A program made the position numbers and the translations under genes. The notes beneath the pieces are model-generated. The model was not told the origin of the DNA. It was given only the letters and a program-made list of their open reading frames with translations, and ran no database searches. 13,473 bases of DNA from Flavobacterium sp. (GTDB taxonomy: Bacteria; Bacteroidota; Bacteroidia; Flavobacteriales; Flavobacteriaceae), in assembly GCA_005792865.1 (NCBI GenBank), contig SXQR01000201.1, forward strand, positions 1 through 13,473, in the 5' to 3' direction. This document shows positions 6,874 to 13,473 of the stretch, piece after piece. Positions within the stretch are counted from its first letter, which is position 1, and each line of letters starts with the position of its first letter.

Positions 6874-7932
6874 ATGATCAACCTCTACAACGCCCAGATC
6901 GAGTCGCTATCCATCCACCGCGTGGGCAACAAGAGCCGCAATGAACCGGTTTTCCTTTCATCGGAACCGTACAAGCTCAACGATGAGATCGCGCCGCTTT
7001 TGAAGGAATTTTTCCTGAAATCGTTTCGCGAAAAGGAGGAAAACTATTATCAGTTTGCCCACGACGTTGACCTTGACTACCACGACATGTACAAGATGGC
7101 GACCGAGGTGTTCACCAATCCCGGCGGGACCCATGAGGTTTCCAAGCGCATCACCCAACACCTGTATGACCAGTCGGCGCATCCGCATATCAAGGCAGGA
7201 GAGGTCTACGTGGCCCACATCACGGGGGTGACCATCGACAACAAGCCGTGCGATGTGCTGGGCATCTTCAAGAGCGAATTGCAGCAGGACTTTTTGCAGT
7301 TCAATGAAAAGGGTTCGCAACTGGACATGATCCTGCAGCAGGGCATCAGCCTCAACAAACTCGATAAGGGATGCCTGGTCTTCAACTACATGAAGGAAGA
7401 AGGATATAAGATCCTCACCGTGGATTCAAACCGGTATGACGCGCGTTACTGGCTGGAGCACTTCCTAAGCGTCGATGCGTTCGAGGACGAAAATTTCATC
7501 ACCAAGAAATACCTTAAATTTTGCCAGAACTTCGCCAAGGACGTCGTGCTCCCGGCCGAAGATAAAAAGGAGGAGGTGATGTTCATGAACCGGTCGGTGA
7601 ACTATTTTGCAAAGAACGATGAGTTCGAGGAAACCAAATTCCTCAACGAGGTACTGGACAACCCTGACCTCATCCCCGAATTCAAGAGCTACAAGGTGGA
7701 CAAGGGCGCAAAATACAGCATCGAGGACGTAACCAATTTCCCGATCGCGAACGCAGCGGTGTCAGATGCGCGCAAAAGCATCCGCAACGTGGTCAATCTC
7801 GACACCAATATCCAGATCAAGCTCGATTTCATCAATCCCGAAAGCGCCGAGAAATTCGTCGAGAAGGGTTGGGACGAGGAAAAGCAGATGTACTACTACC
7901 TGGTTTATTTCAACAAAGAACAAAAAAGTTAA
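6874..7932 (+). CDS. 37-kDa nucleoid-associated protein homologue (NdpA/YejK family)
   Basis: This 352-residue soluble protein has no signal peptide or membrane segment. It matches the nucleoid-associated family (PF04245) over almost its full length: N-terminal NAQIESLSIHRVGNK, the central VAHITGVTIDNKPCDVLGIFKSE strand region (about 113-135), LDKGCLVFNY (163-172), then the DARYWLEHFLSVDAFEDENF segment, and a C-terminal GAKYSIEDVTNFPI region. The length is normal for the family. E. coli YejK is found with the nucleoid, but its mechanism is not known; in Bacteroidota the family is widespread and poorly studied. No clear -10 element is visible in the 156 bp upstream. The 7-bp repeat tract runs up to the start codon in place of a ribosome-binding site, which is unusual. 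Confidence 0.88.
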   Translation: MINLYNAQIESLSIHRVGNKSRNEPVFLSSEPYKLNDEIAPLLKEFFLKSFREKEENYYQFAHDVDLDYHDMYKMATEVFTNPGGTHEVSKRITQHLYDQSAHPHIKAGEVYVAHITGVTIDNKPCDVLGIFKSELQQDFLQFNEKGSQLDMILQQGISLNKLDKGCLVFNYMKEEGYKILTVDSNRYDARYWLEHFLSVDAFEDENFITKKYLKFCQNFAKDVVLPAEDKKEEVMFMNRSVNYFAKNDEFEETKFLNEVLDNPDLIPEFKSYKVDKGAKYSIEDVTNFPIANAAVSDARKSIRNVVNLDTNIQIKLDFINPESAEKFVEKGWDEEKQMYYYLVYFNKEQKS

Positions 7933-7936
7933 AAAG

Positions 7937-7950
7937 TAAGTATTTACTTA
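7937..7950. repeat. Perfect short palindrome (TAAGTA-TT-TACTTA)
   Basis: It has six-bp arms with a 2-bp centre, 4 bp after the stop of the nucleoid-associated gene. It is AT-rich without a T-run, so it is not a classic terminator. It could be a weak terminator, a protein-binding site or chance in AT-rich DNA. Confidence 0.35.
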
Positions 7951-7982
7951 TATTGATATATAGATTGTTGTATTTCGTCGAT

Positions 7983-7990
7983 TAAATTTG
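7983..7990 (+). promoter_or_regulatory. Bacteroidota -10 element (TAAATTTG) within a small inverted repeat
   Basis: This is an exact match to TAnnTTTG followed by C, 47 bp before the ATG at 8038, with a predicted leader of about 43 bases. TTG copies at 7965 and 7968 are closer than the usual -33 spacing. The element is bracketed by the inverted repeat TCGAT (7978-7982) and ATCGA (7997-8001), a possible operator. The surrounding 7933-8037 is strikingly AT-rich compared with the flanking genes. Confidence 0.6.
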
Positions 7991-8008
7991 CATATTATCG
8001 ATGGTTAA

Positions 8009-8025
8009 AGTACGTTTACCGTGCT
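8009..8025 (+). other. Possible small hairpin in the 5' leader
   Basis: AGTACG and CGTGCT can pair as six base pairs (one G-U) around a 5-base loop. The hairpin would lie in the predicted leader of the 79-residue gene and end 12 bases before its ATG. A stem this short can arise by chance. Confidence 0.25.
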
Positions 8026-8037
8026 AATACAATAGCC

Positions 8038-8277
8038 ATGAAATCAATTACTTACAAAGAGCATTCTTTCAAAGGCCGGATTTTATGCGCGCTTTTCGGA
8101 CATAAGTTCCGCACCACCAAGATCGTGACGGGATACTTCAGGGAATTTGAATGCAGCGTGTGCCACCTGCAGGTCACCAACGATGTCACGGGAAGGCGCG
8201 TCTCCCTCACGCAGGAGCATCGGGAGATCAACGAGGCGCTCATCAGCCTTCACCAACGCCGGCAGTCGCATCTATAA
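8038..8277 (+). CDS. Small Cys/His (zinc-ribbon-like) protein, unknown
   Basis: I do not recognise the family with certainty. The 79-residue basic protein has C17 and H22 in LCALFGHKF, and C39, C42 and H43 in FECSVCHLQ, so four or five possible metal ligands in a CxxxxH...CxxCH layout suggest a small zinc ribbon. The segment CALFGHKF resembles the start of some prophage-type small proteins (DUF1660-like), but nothing phage-like is nearby. The C-terminal half (RVSLTQEHREINEALISLHQ) is probably an amphipathic helix. There is no signal peptide, so it should be cytoplasmic. It has its own exact -10 element and a leader of about 43 bases, and its codon use resembles its neighbours, so I consider it real. 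The function could be nucleic acid or protein binding, but that is a guess. Confidence 0.75.
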   Translation: MKSITYKEHSFKGRILCALFGHKFRTTKIVTGYFREFECSVCHLQVTNDVTGRRVSLTQEHREINEALISLHQRRQSHL

Positions 8278-8299
8278 AATTTTTTCGGTAACAATTGTT

Positions 8300-8307
8300 T
8301 ATATTGG
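8300..8307 (+). promoter_or_regulatory. Possible -10 element of the ABC transporter genes
   Basis: TATATTGG matches TAnnTTTG at 7 of 8 positions. If used, transcription would begin near 8311, which excludes the TTG codons at 8295 and 8304 as starts and favours the TTG at 8337. No proper -33 element is visible. Confidence 0.3.
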
Positions 8308-8336
8308 TCGTCCTAACGCAACCAAACCAAATCCAA

Positions 8337-9242
8337 TTGGAAACCATCTTATCGATCAGGAACCTCCACAAGCGGTTCGGCCGCATCCACGCCGTCAAGA
8401 ACGTCTCACTTGAAATCCATAAAGGCAATGTTTACGGGATACTCGGGCCAAACGGCAGCGGGAAATCAACCACACTGGGCATCGTGCTCAACGTGGTCAA
8501 CAGGACTTCGGGCGAATATGAGTGGTTCGGCGGCAAAGTCGAGACGCACGAGGCCCTCAAAAAAGTGGGAGCCATCATCGAGCGGCCCAATTTCTATCCC
8601 TACATGACCGCCGAACAAAACCTCCGCCTGGTGTGCGACATCAAGGGGTCGGGTTATGAGAAAGTAGCCGAAAAACTCGAGATCGTCGGGCTCACCGACC
8701 GCAAGGACAGCAAATTCCGGACTTTTTCACTCGGGATGAAGCAGCGCCTGGCAATCGCATCGGCACTGCTCAACGACCCGGAGATCCTGATCCTTGACGA
8801 ACCCACCAACGGGCTTGATCCGCAGGGCATCCACCAGATCCGCGACATCATCCGCAAGATTGCCTCACAGGGCACCACGATCCTGCTGGCCTCGCACCTT
8901 TTGGACGAGGTCGAGAAGGTCTGCTCGCACGTACTGGTATTGCGCAAGGGTGAAATCCTGTACTCGGGCACCGTGGAAGGCCTCACCGAAGGCGAACAGT
9001 TTCTCGAGGTTTGTGCCGACGACATGCGGGCGCTCGAAGCGGCATTGCGGGAGTATCCCGGTTACCAGCGGCTTTTGCCGGATAACGGCAAATTCATTTT
9101 ATACGTCAACGGCCGTACCGATGGCGCCGACCTGAACCGTTTCCTCGCATCGAGGAACATCTTTGCCAGCCACCTGTCAACGCGCCGCAACACCCTTGAA
9201 GAACAATTCCTGGCCATCACCAACAAACCCACCGCAAAATGA
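8337..9242 (+). CDS. ABC-2 type transporter ATP-binding protein
   Basis: This 301-residue cytoplasmic ATPase energises the membrane permease encoded next. Positions from the chosen start: Walker A GPNGSGKST (37-45), ABC signature FSLGMKQR (130-137), Walker B ILILDEP (150-156) followed by TNGLD, and H-loop H187 in LLASHLLDEVE. The C-terminal 70 residues are the usual extension of ABC-2/CcmA-type ATPases. Similarity begins at ETILSIRNLHKRFG, directly after the TTG at 8337. No in-frame ATG or GTG exists upstream or near the N-terminus, so a TTG start is required. TTGs at 8295 and 8304 would add 14 or 11 residues without family character. The gene overlaps the permease gene by 4 bp (ATGA), which shows coupled translation. 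The substrate is unknown; drug, lipid or antimicrobial-peptide export are options for the family. Confidence 0.93.
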   Translation: METILSIRNLHKRFGRIHAVKNVSLEIHKGNVYGILGPNGSGKSTTLGIVLNVVNRTSGEYEWFGGKVETHEALKKVGAIIERPNFYPYMTAEQNLRLVCDIKGSGYEKVAEKLEIVGLTDRKDSKFRTFSLGMKQRLAIASALLNDPEILILDEPTNGLDPQGIHQIRDIIRKIASQGTTILLASHLLDEVEKVCSHVLVLRKGEILYSGTVEGLTEGEQFLEVCADDMRALEAALREYPGYQRLLPDNGKFILYVNGRTDGADLNRFLASRNIFASHLSTRRNTLEEQFLAITNKPTAK

Positions 9243-10078
9243 AGCGCCTGCTCTCCATCGAACTCCAAAAGATATGGCGCAGCCGCGCCAGCCGCGTCCT
9301 GACCATCACCTATTTCGTGCTCCTGTCCTTTATCGCACTAATCGCCTCAATAAAATTTGACATTGGGAGTTTCAAGTTGCACATTGCCGAGCAGGGCATC
9401 TTCAACTTTCCCTACATCTGGCACTTTAACACCTACATTGCCGCGATCCTCAAACTTTTCCTGGCAATCGTAATCGTCTCAATGATGGCCAACGAATACA
9501 GCTACGGCACGCTCAAACAAAACCTGATCGACGGCCTCAGCAAAAAGGAATTCGTCATTTCCAAATTTTTGACCGTCGTGCTGTTTGCGGGAATTTCAAC
9601 TCTATTCATTTTTGCAATGTCGCTCATCCTCGGGCTTTGCTTTTCCAGCTACACCGAGCCGTCCATTATCTTCTCTGACATGGAATACCTGCTGGCCTAC
9701 TTTGTCAAACTGGTCGCGTTTTTCTCGTTCTGTCTTTTTTTGGGGATTTTGGTCAAGCGGTCGGCGTTTGCATTGGGATTTTTGTTGGTCTGGAACATCT
9801 TTGAAGGCATTGTGTACGGAATCCTCGAATTCCAGGTCTTTCCAAAAGCCGACATTGCCACCAAAATCATGCAGTTCTTTCCGCTGGCGTCGATGTCCAA
9901 CCTGATCCTGGAACCGTTTACCAGGCTGTCGGCGATCAAGACCCTTGAAACGGCAATTGGCGGTGACGTCACACCCAAGGATTACGGAGTTTCGGCAATA
10001 GCATTGGCAGTTGCGCTCGCATGGACCGTTATTTTTGTGTTTAGCTCGTACAAACTCCTCAAAAAACGCGATTTGTAG
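9239..10078 (+). CDS. ABC-2 type transporter permease
   Basis: This 279-residue inner-membrane protein has six predicted helices near residues 20-37, 66-84, 110-135, 150-172, 177-195 and 251-272. The loop after the second helix, NEYSYGTLKQNLIDGLSKKEF (85-105), is the conserved ABC-2 feature thought to contact the ATPase. A positively charged N-terminus (MKRLLSIELQKIWRSRASR) precedes the first helix, as is usual. The start overlaps the stop of the ATPase gene by 4 bp, so the two form one half-transporter pair, probably a dimer of each. The substrate cannot be derived from the sequence. The stop codon is followed directly by the promoter element of the next gene. Confidence 0.9.
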   Translation: MKRLLSIELQKIWRSRASRVLTITYFVLLSFIALIASIKFDIGSFKLHIAEQGIFNFPYIWHFNTYIAAILKLFLAIVIVSMMANEYSYGTLKQNLIDGLSKKEFVISKFLTVVLFAGISTLFIFAMSLILGLCFSSYTEPSIIFSDMEYLLAYFVKLVAFFSFCLFLGILVKRSAFALGFLLVWNIFEGIVYGILEFQVFPKADIATKIMQFFPLASMSNLILEPFTRLSAIKTLETAIGGDVTPKDYGVSAIALAVALAWTVIFVFSSYKLLKKRDL

Positions 10079-10086
10079 TATCTTTG
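10079..10086 (+). promoter_or_regulatory. Bacteroidota -10 element (TATCTTTG), nearly leaderless promoter
   Basis: This exact TAnnTTTG match is followed by C. It begins at the base after the permease stop codon and ends 8 bp before the ATG at 10095. By the usual spacing the transcript would start within about 5 bases of the start codon. No -33 TTTG lies at normal distance; the nearest is at 10034-10037. Confidence 0.6.
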
Positions 10087-10094
10087 CCGATGCT

Positions 10095-12383
10095 ATGAGA
10101 GTGATTTGCGTTGCGGTTTTTTGGTGCTTTTTGTTAGTTCCGTCGTACCTGTTTTCGCAGTACATCCAGGTTGACGATTCGTACACGGCACAGCAACTGG
10201 TAGCCGACGTTCTGGTCAACAGCCCTTGCGCCAATGTGGCCAACGTCACGGTATGGGGCGACAATTTCTCCGGCGGGGCCAATAGCTACGGGTATTTCAC
10301 CGGCGGCGGCACCTTTCCCTTTGCAAACGGCATCGTCCTGGCCACCTCCCGCGCATCGCGTACACAGGGGCCCAATTCCAACCTTATCGACGAAGGGTCC
10401 ACACTATGGCTTGGCGACCAGGACCTTGAGCAGATGCTGGGGCTCGACCCCACCTACAACGCGACCGTGCTGGAATTTGATTTTACGCCGCTCACCAGCC
10501 AGATCAGCTTTGATTACATCTTTTCGTCCGAGGAATACCAAGGCACTGCGCCCTGCCGCTACTCCGATGCGTTTGCTTTCCTCCTGAGGCCTGCCACCGG
10601 CGGCCCATGGGAAAACCTGGCCGTATTGCCCAACACCGATATCCCGGTCATGGTCACATCGGTGCATCCCCAGATTCCGGGAGCCAACGGTTGCCCCGCC
10701 CAGAACGAAATATATTTTGACGGCTTCAACGGCTTTGAGCATCCTACCAATTTCAACGGCCAGACGGTCGTCCTGACGGCAAAGGCGAGCGTCACCCCGG
10801 GCGTTACCTACCACATCAAGCTCGTGATTGCCGACGAGGAAAACATCCGGTACGATTCGGCGATATTTTTGGGCGGCGGAAGTTTCTCGGTCGGCACCGA
10901 TATCGGCCCGGACAGGCTCATCTCCACACAGAATCCAGTCTGCGAGGGAGAAAACATCACGCTCGACGCCACCGAGGCCGGCACCAACACCTACAAATGG
11001 TTCAAGGACGGCGTGCAGCTCCCGACTGTCCTTGAGCAATTGGTGGTCACCGATCCCGGAACCTACACCGTCGAGGTAACCCTCGGCACCAACGGATGCA
11101 TCGCGATGGGAGAAGCCACGATCGAATACGTTTCCAAACCGGTATTGGATTCGCCGCAGTCCCTTGTGGAATGCGACCCCGATGGCGATGGGCTGGCCGC
11201 CTTCAATCTCGCAACGGCTGGAAATGCCCTCGCAACGGGCAACCCCGGGCTGACGGTTCTGTATTATCCGACTCCCGCCGATGCCCTGGCACAAACCAAT
11301 GCCATCGCCAATTCCTCGGCGTACATTGCTCCGGATGGCACGCAGGTCACGGCCAGGGTTTCCAATAATTTCGGATGTTTTTCCCTTGGGACCGTGGACC
11401 TTGGGATTTCAAATGCTTCGGTGCAGCCTCCCGCCCCCGTGATTCTCTGCGAGCAGGACGGAAACCCCGACGGCATTTCGGCATTCAACCTTGACGAACT
11501 GGTGACGCCCGTGCTGATGTCGGGACTTCCCCCGAGCCTCTCGGTCGAATATTACGCGAGTGCGGGCGATGCTGCCCTGTCGCAAAACGCACTGGGATCG
11601 GTTTTCACCAATACCGTTGCCTTTGAGCAGACCATTTTTGCACGGCTTGTCAATGGCCCCGAATGTTACGGCATCGTCCCCGTAATTTTGGAAGTCAGGA
11701 ATTTTGGCGGTTCGATACAGGATGCGGGCGTCATCCTCTGTCCCGGTTCGCCTGCCTACCTAATCGCCGATGCAGGCTACGCCAACTACACCTGGAGCAA
11801 CGGCGCGACCGGCCAGTTGATACAGGTCCAGGCGGCGGGCACTTACCAGGTCGCCATCACCGATGCGCAGGGTTGCCAGGCGGTGAAGACCTTTACCGTG
11901 ACGGCTTCGGGCGAGGCGGTCTTTGAAGGCGCCGACATCTCCGACTTCAACGGCGGCAACAATACGGTTTCCATCAACGCATCGGGAGTGGGAAATTACA
12001 CGTACTCGCTGGCGGGTTCCTCCTTCCAGTCCTCGCCGGTATTTACACAGGTGCCAGCGGGCATTCACGATGTTTACATCCGCGATGAGAACGGCTGCGG
12101 CACTGTAGGCCCGTTCGTAATCTATGTGCTGGATTATCCCAATTTCTTCACGCCGAACGGCGATGGGGCAAATGATCGTTGGCAGATCAAAAACCTGCAG
12201 ACGCAACCCGGCGCGCGGATCCGCATCTTCGACAGGTATGGCAAGTTGCTAGCGGATTTTGGGCCCGACCAATTTTGGGACGGCCGCCATGAGGGCCGCG
12301 AGGTGCCTTCCTCCGACTATTGGTTTACGCTGGCGCTACCGGGAGGCCGCACCGTTAAAAGTCATTTTGCGCTAAAACGCTGA
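10095..12383 (+). CDS. T9SS-secreted choice-of-anchor L protein with type B sorting domain
   Basis: This 762-residue surface or secreted protein has a signal peptide (1-22, ending YLFSQ). A choice-of-anchor L domain covers about 23-268 (ANGIVLATS, FDYIFSSEEYQG, NEIYFDGFNG, YHIKLVIADEENIRYDSAIFLGGGSF). An Ig-like domain follows at about 280-346 (YKWFKDGVQL, DPGTYTVEV). Two tandem related domains at about 347-439 and 445-537 both begin with a Cys-Asp-rich motif (ECDPDGDGLAAFNL and LCEQDGNPDGISAFNL). A second Ig/PKD-like domain (about 538-604, YTWSNGATGQ, GTYQVAITDAQGCQ) and a SprB-like segment (about 612-677) follow. The C-terminal 678-762 is the CHU_C/gliding-type domain (FFTPNGDGANDRWQI, IRIFDRYGKLL, FALKR), which marks type IX secretion and is often needed for attachment. 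The likely role is adhesion or gliding-related surface binding. The ATG at 10095 is chosen because it opens the signal peptide. Confidence 0.92.
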   Translation: MRVICVAVFWCFLLVPSYLFSQYIQVDDSYTAQQLVADVLVNSPCANVANVTVWGDNFSGGANSYGYFTGGGTFPFANGIVLATSRASRTQGPNSNLIDEGSTLWLGDQDLEQMLGLDPTYNATVLEFDFTPLTSQISFDYIFSSEEYQGTAPCRYSDAFAFLLRPATGGPWENLAVLPNTDIPVMVTSVHPQIPGANGCPAQNEIYFDGFNGFEHPTNFNGQTVVLTAKASVTPGVTYHIKLVIADEENIRYDSAIFLGGGSFSVGTDIGPDRLISTQNPVCEGENITLDATEAGTNTYKWFKDGVQLPTVLEQLVVTDPGTYTVEVTLGTNGCIAMGEATIEYVSKPVLDSPQSLVECDPDGDGLAAFNLATAGNALATGNPGLTVLYYPTPADALAQTNAIANSSAYIAPDGTQVTARVSNNFGCFSLGTVDLGISNASVQPPAPVILCEQDGNPDGISAFNLDELVTPVLMSGLPPSLSVEYYASAGDAALSQNALGSVFTNTVAFEQTIFARLVNGPECYGIVPVILEVRNFGGSIQDAGVILCPGSPAYLIADAGYANYTWSNGATGQLIQVQAAGTYQVAITDAQGCQAVKTFTVTASGEAVFEGADISDFNGGNNTVSINASGVGNYTYSLAGSSFQSSPVFTQVPAGIHDVYIRDENGCGTVGPFVIYVLDYPNFFTPNGDGANDRWQIKNLQTQPGARIRIFDRYGKLLADFGPDQFWDGRHEGREVPSSDYWFTLALPGGRTVKSHFALKR

Positions 12384-12408
12384 GCATTTAATTTCCTACA
12401 TTTATTGC

Positions 12409-13473
12409 ATGAAAAAATTCCTGAACATTTTGTTCATCCTTTGTTCGGCCTGTGCGTTCGCGCAGTTCAGCAAGACGCATTATATCCCGCCGCTCTCATC
12501 GTCGGTCAACGTAATCCCTGAAGAGCAGTTCCTCTACATTTCCACACCCAGCCTGACGCCGGTCAATATAAGGATCATCAACCTTGGCGGAAGCGTCATA
12601 AACGGAACGGTGTCCCGGGACGAGCCCTATATTTACAATATCGGCCTTGGCAACAACACCCAGCTCACCATGAACAGTGGCTTTTCGGGCACGGTGATGC
12701 AAAACAAGGGCTTTGTGGTGGAAGGAGACGATCTGATCTATGTCTCGGCGAGGATCATTGCAGGAAACCAGAACCAGGCGGGGCAAATTGTGTCCAAAGG
12801 ATTGGCCGCCCTGGGAACGCAGTTCAGGATAGGTGCGTTCCTCAATACATCGGCCCCAAGTTATGACTCGGTGCATTTTACCTTTGTTTCCGTGATGGCA
12901 ACCGAAAACAACACTACCGTTACATTCTCGGATATCAAGGAGGGCGCACAGGTCATCAACTATGAATTTGTGGGGAACAACATTCCCCCGGTGGTCCTTA
13001 ACGCGGGAGAAAGTTATATGATTGCCGTTGAAGGTCCTCACAACCCCAACCGCGATGCCCTTATTGGCGCTCTTGTGAGTTCCGATAAGCCGATTGCGGT
13101 CAACTGCGGTTCGTTTGGGGGCACAAATGGCGAAATGGGAAATCTGGACCTGGGTTTTGATCAGATCGTTTCGGCCGAACGCACCGGGAAGGATTACATC
13201 TTCATCAAGAGCACCGGGCAGGATCCGGTGGAGCGCATATTGTTGATTGCCCATGAAGATAATACCGAGATCTTTTTCGGAGCCAATACCGCACCGTCTT
13301 TTACTATAAATGCGGGCGAATATATTGCCACCGGCGGATCCATGTACGGGGCAAACGGAAATCTGTTCATCCGGACCTCGAAGAATGTTTTTGCCTACCA
13401 GAGCATCGGGGATAACGGCCGCCCCGACCAGGCAAACCAGGAAATGTTTTTCGTACCGCCGCTGAGTTGCGAA
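12409..13473 (+). CDS. Large secreted IgGFc-binding-like protein, 5' part (runs off window)
   Basis: The frame is open from the ATG at 12409 to the last base, 355 codons without a stop, so the gene continues beyond the window. The start gives a signal peptide (MKKFLNILFILCSACAFA, cleavage before Q19). The body is beta-rich (NNTQLTMNSGFSGTVMQNKG, NNTTVTFSDIKEG, VLNAGESYMIAVEG, NTEIFFGANTAPSFTINAGE) with the repeated layout of the IgGFc-binding protein domain (PF17517), roughly residues 90-350. In flavobacteria such proteins are usually long, end in a T9SS type B sorting domain and occur beside other surface proteins, as here 25 bp after the choice-of-anchor L gene. The missing C-terminus should show whether the sorting domain exists. 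The name comes from a vertebrate protein and does not prove antibody binding. Confidence 0.87.
   Translation, partial: MKKFLNILFILCSACAFAQFSKTHYIPPLSSSVNVIPEEQFLYISTPSLTPVNIRIINLGGSVINGTVSRDEPYIYNIGLGNNTQLTMNSGFSGTVMQNKGFVVEGDDLIYVSARIIAGNQNQAGQIVSKGLAALGTQFRIGAFLNTSAPSYDSVHFTFVSVMATENNTTVTFSDIKEGAQVINYEFVGNNIPPVVLNAGESYMIAVEGPHNPNRDALIGALVSSDKPIAVNCGSFGGTNGEMGNLDLGFDQIVSAERTGKDYIFIKSTGQDPVERILLIAHEDNTEIFFGANTAPSFTINAGEYIATGGSMYGANGNLFIRTSKNVFAYQSIGDNGRPDQANQEMFFVPPLSCE

Noticed and set aside
7937..7950. Rho-independent terminator after the nucleoid-associated protein gene.
   Set aside because: The palindrome has no G+C-rich stem and no following T-run; it is kept only as a palindrome of unknown role.
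10404..11294. A 296-codon minus-strand open frame inside the choice-of-anchor L gene.
   Set aside because: The + strand encodes clear anchor L and Ig-like domains across the same bases; the minus frame shows no recognisable features.
12397..12404. TACATTTA as a -10 element for the IgGFc-binding-like gene.
   Set aside because: It lacks the final G, and it is so close to the ATG at 12409 that transcription would begin at or inside the start codon; read-through from the upstream gene is more likely.
12496..13254. A 252-codon minus-strand open frame at the right end.
   Set aside because: It is the antisense of the IgGFc-binding-like gene, whose + frame has a signal peptide and is open to the window edge; no domain is recognisable in the minus frame.

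Overview
The window looks like chromosomal DNA of a Bacteroidota, most probably Flavobacteriaceae (Flavobacterium or a close relative). The evidence is the gene families (DUF2490, 2TM-domain signalling proteins, a TonB-dependent receptor with an N-terminal carboxypeptidase-regulatory-like domain, type IX secretion adhesins with the CHU_C/type B sorting domain), the near absence of Shine-Dalgarno sequences, and exact copies of the Bacteroidota -10 element TAnnTTTG upstream of several genes. By eye the base composition is about half G+C, which is high for this family. I saw no rRNA, tRNA, CRISPR array or transposon.

Left part (1-5556): the 3' end of a DUF2490 gene on + converges on a minus-strand cluster. 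Read in its own direction, the cluster runs: TonB-dependent receptor (5556-3424), exported TPR protein (3321-2710), LytS-type histidine kinase with a C-terminal 2TM domain (2710-1376), a free-standing 2TM protein (1285-968), and a LytTR response regulator (977-222). Start/stop overlaps (1 bp between TPR and kinase, 10 bp between 2TM protein and regulator) indicate a translationally coupled signalling operon. The receptor, 102 bp upstream, may be part of it.

Middle part (5662-8277), all on +: an exported YCII-domain protein, a pRiA4b ORF-3-like protein with a very acidic tail, a 37-kDa nucleoid-associated protein homologue, and a 79-residue Cys/His protein behind its own promoter. The intergenic regions here and at 1304-1331 hold short tracts of 7-bp repeats that are not explained by genes.

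Right part (8337-13473), all on +: an ABC-2 type ATPase and permease pair overlapping by 4 bp (the ATPase seems to use a TTG start), then two large T9SS surface proteins. The first (choice-of-anchor L plus Ig-like repeats plus type B sorting domain) is complete and has a nearly leaderless promoter directly after the permease stop. The second (IgGFc-binding-like) runs off the window. No clearly undescribed system was found. The points most worth a second look are the heptad repeats, the duplicated 2TM module in the sensor operon, and the 79-residue gene with its structured upstream region.
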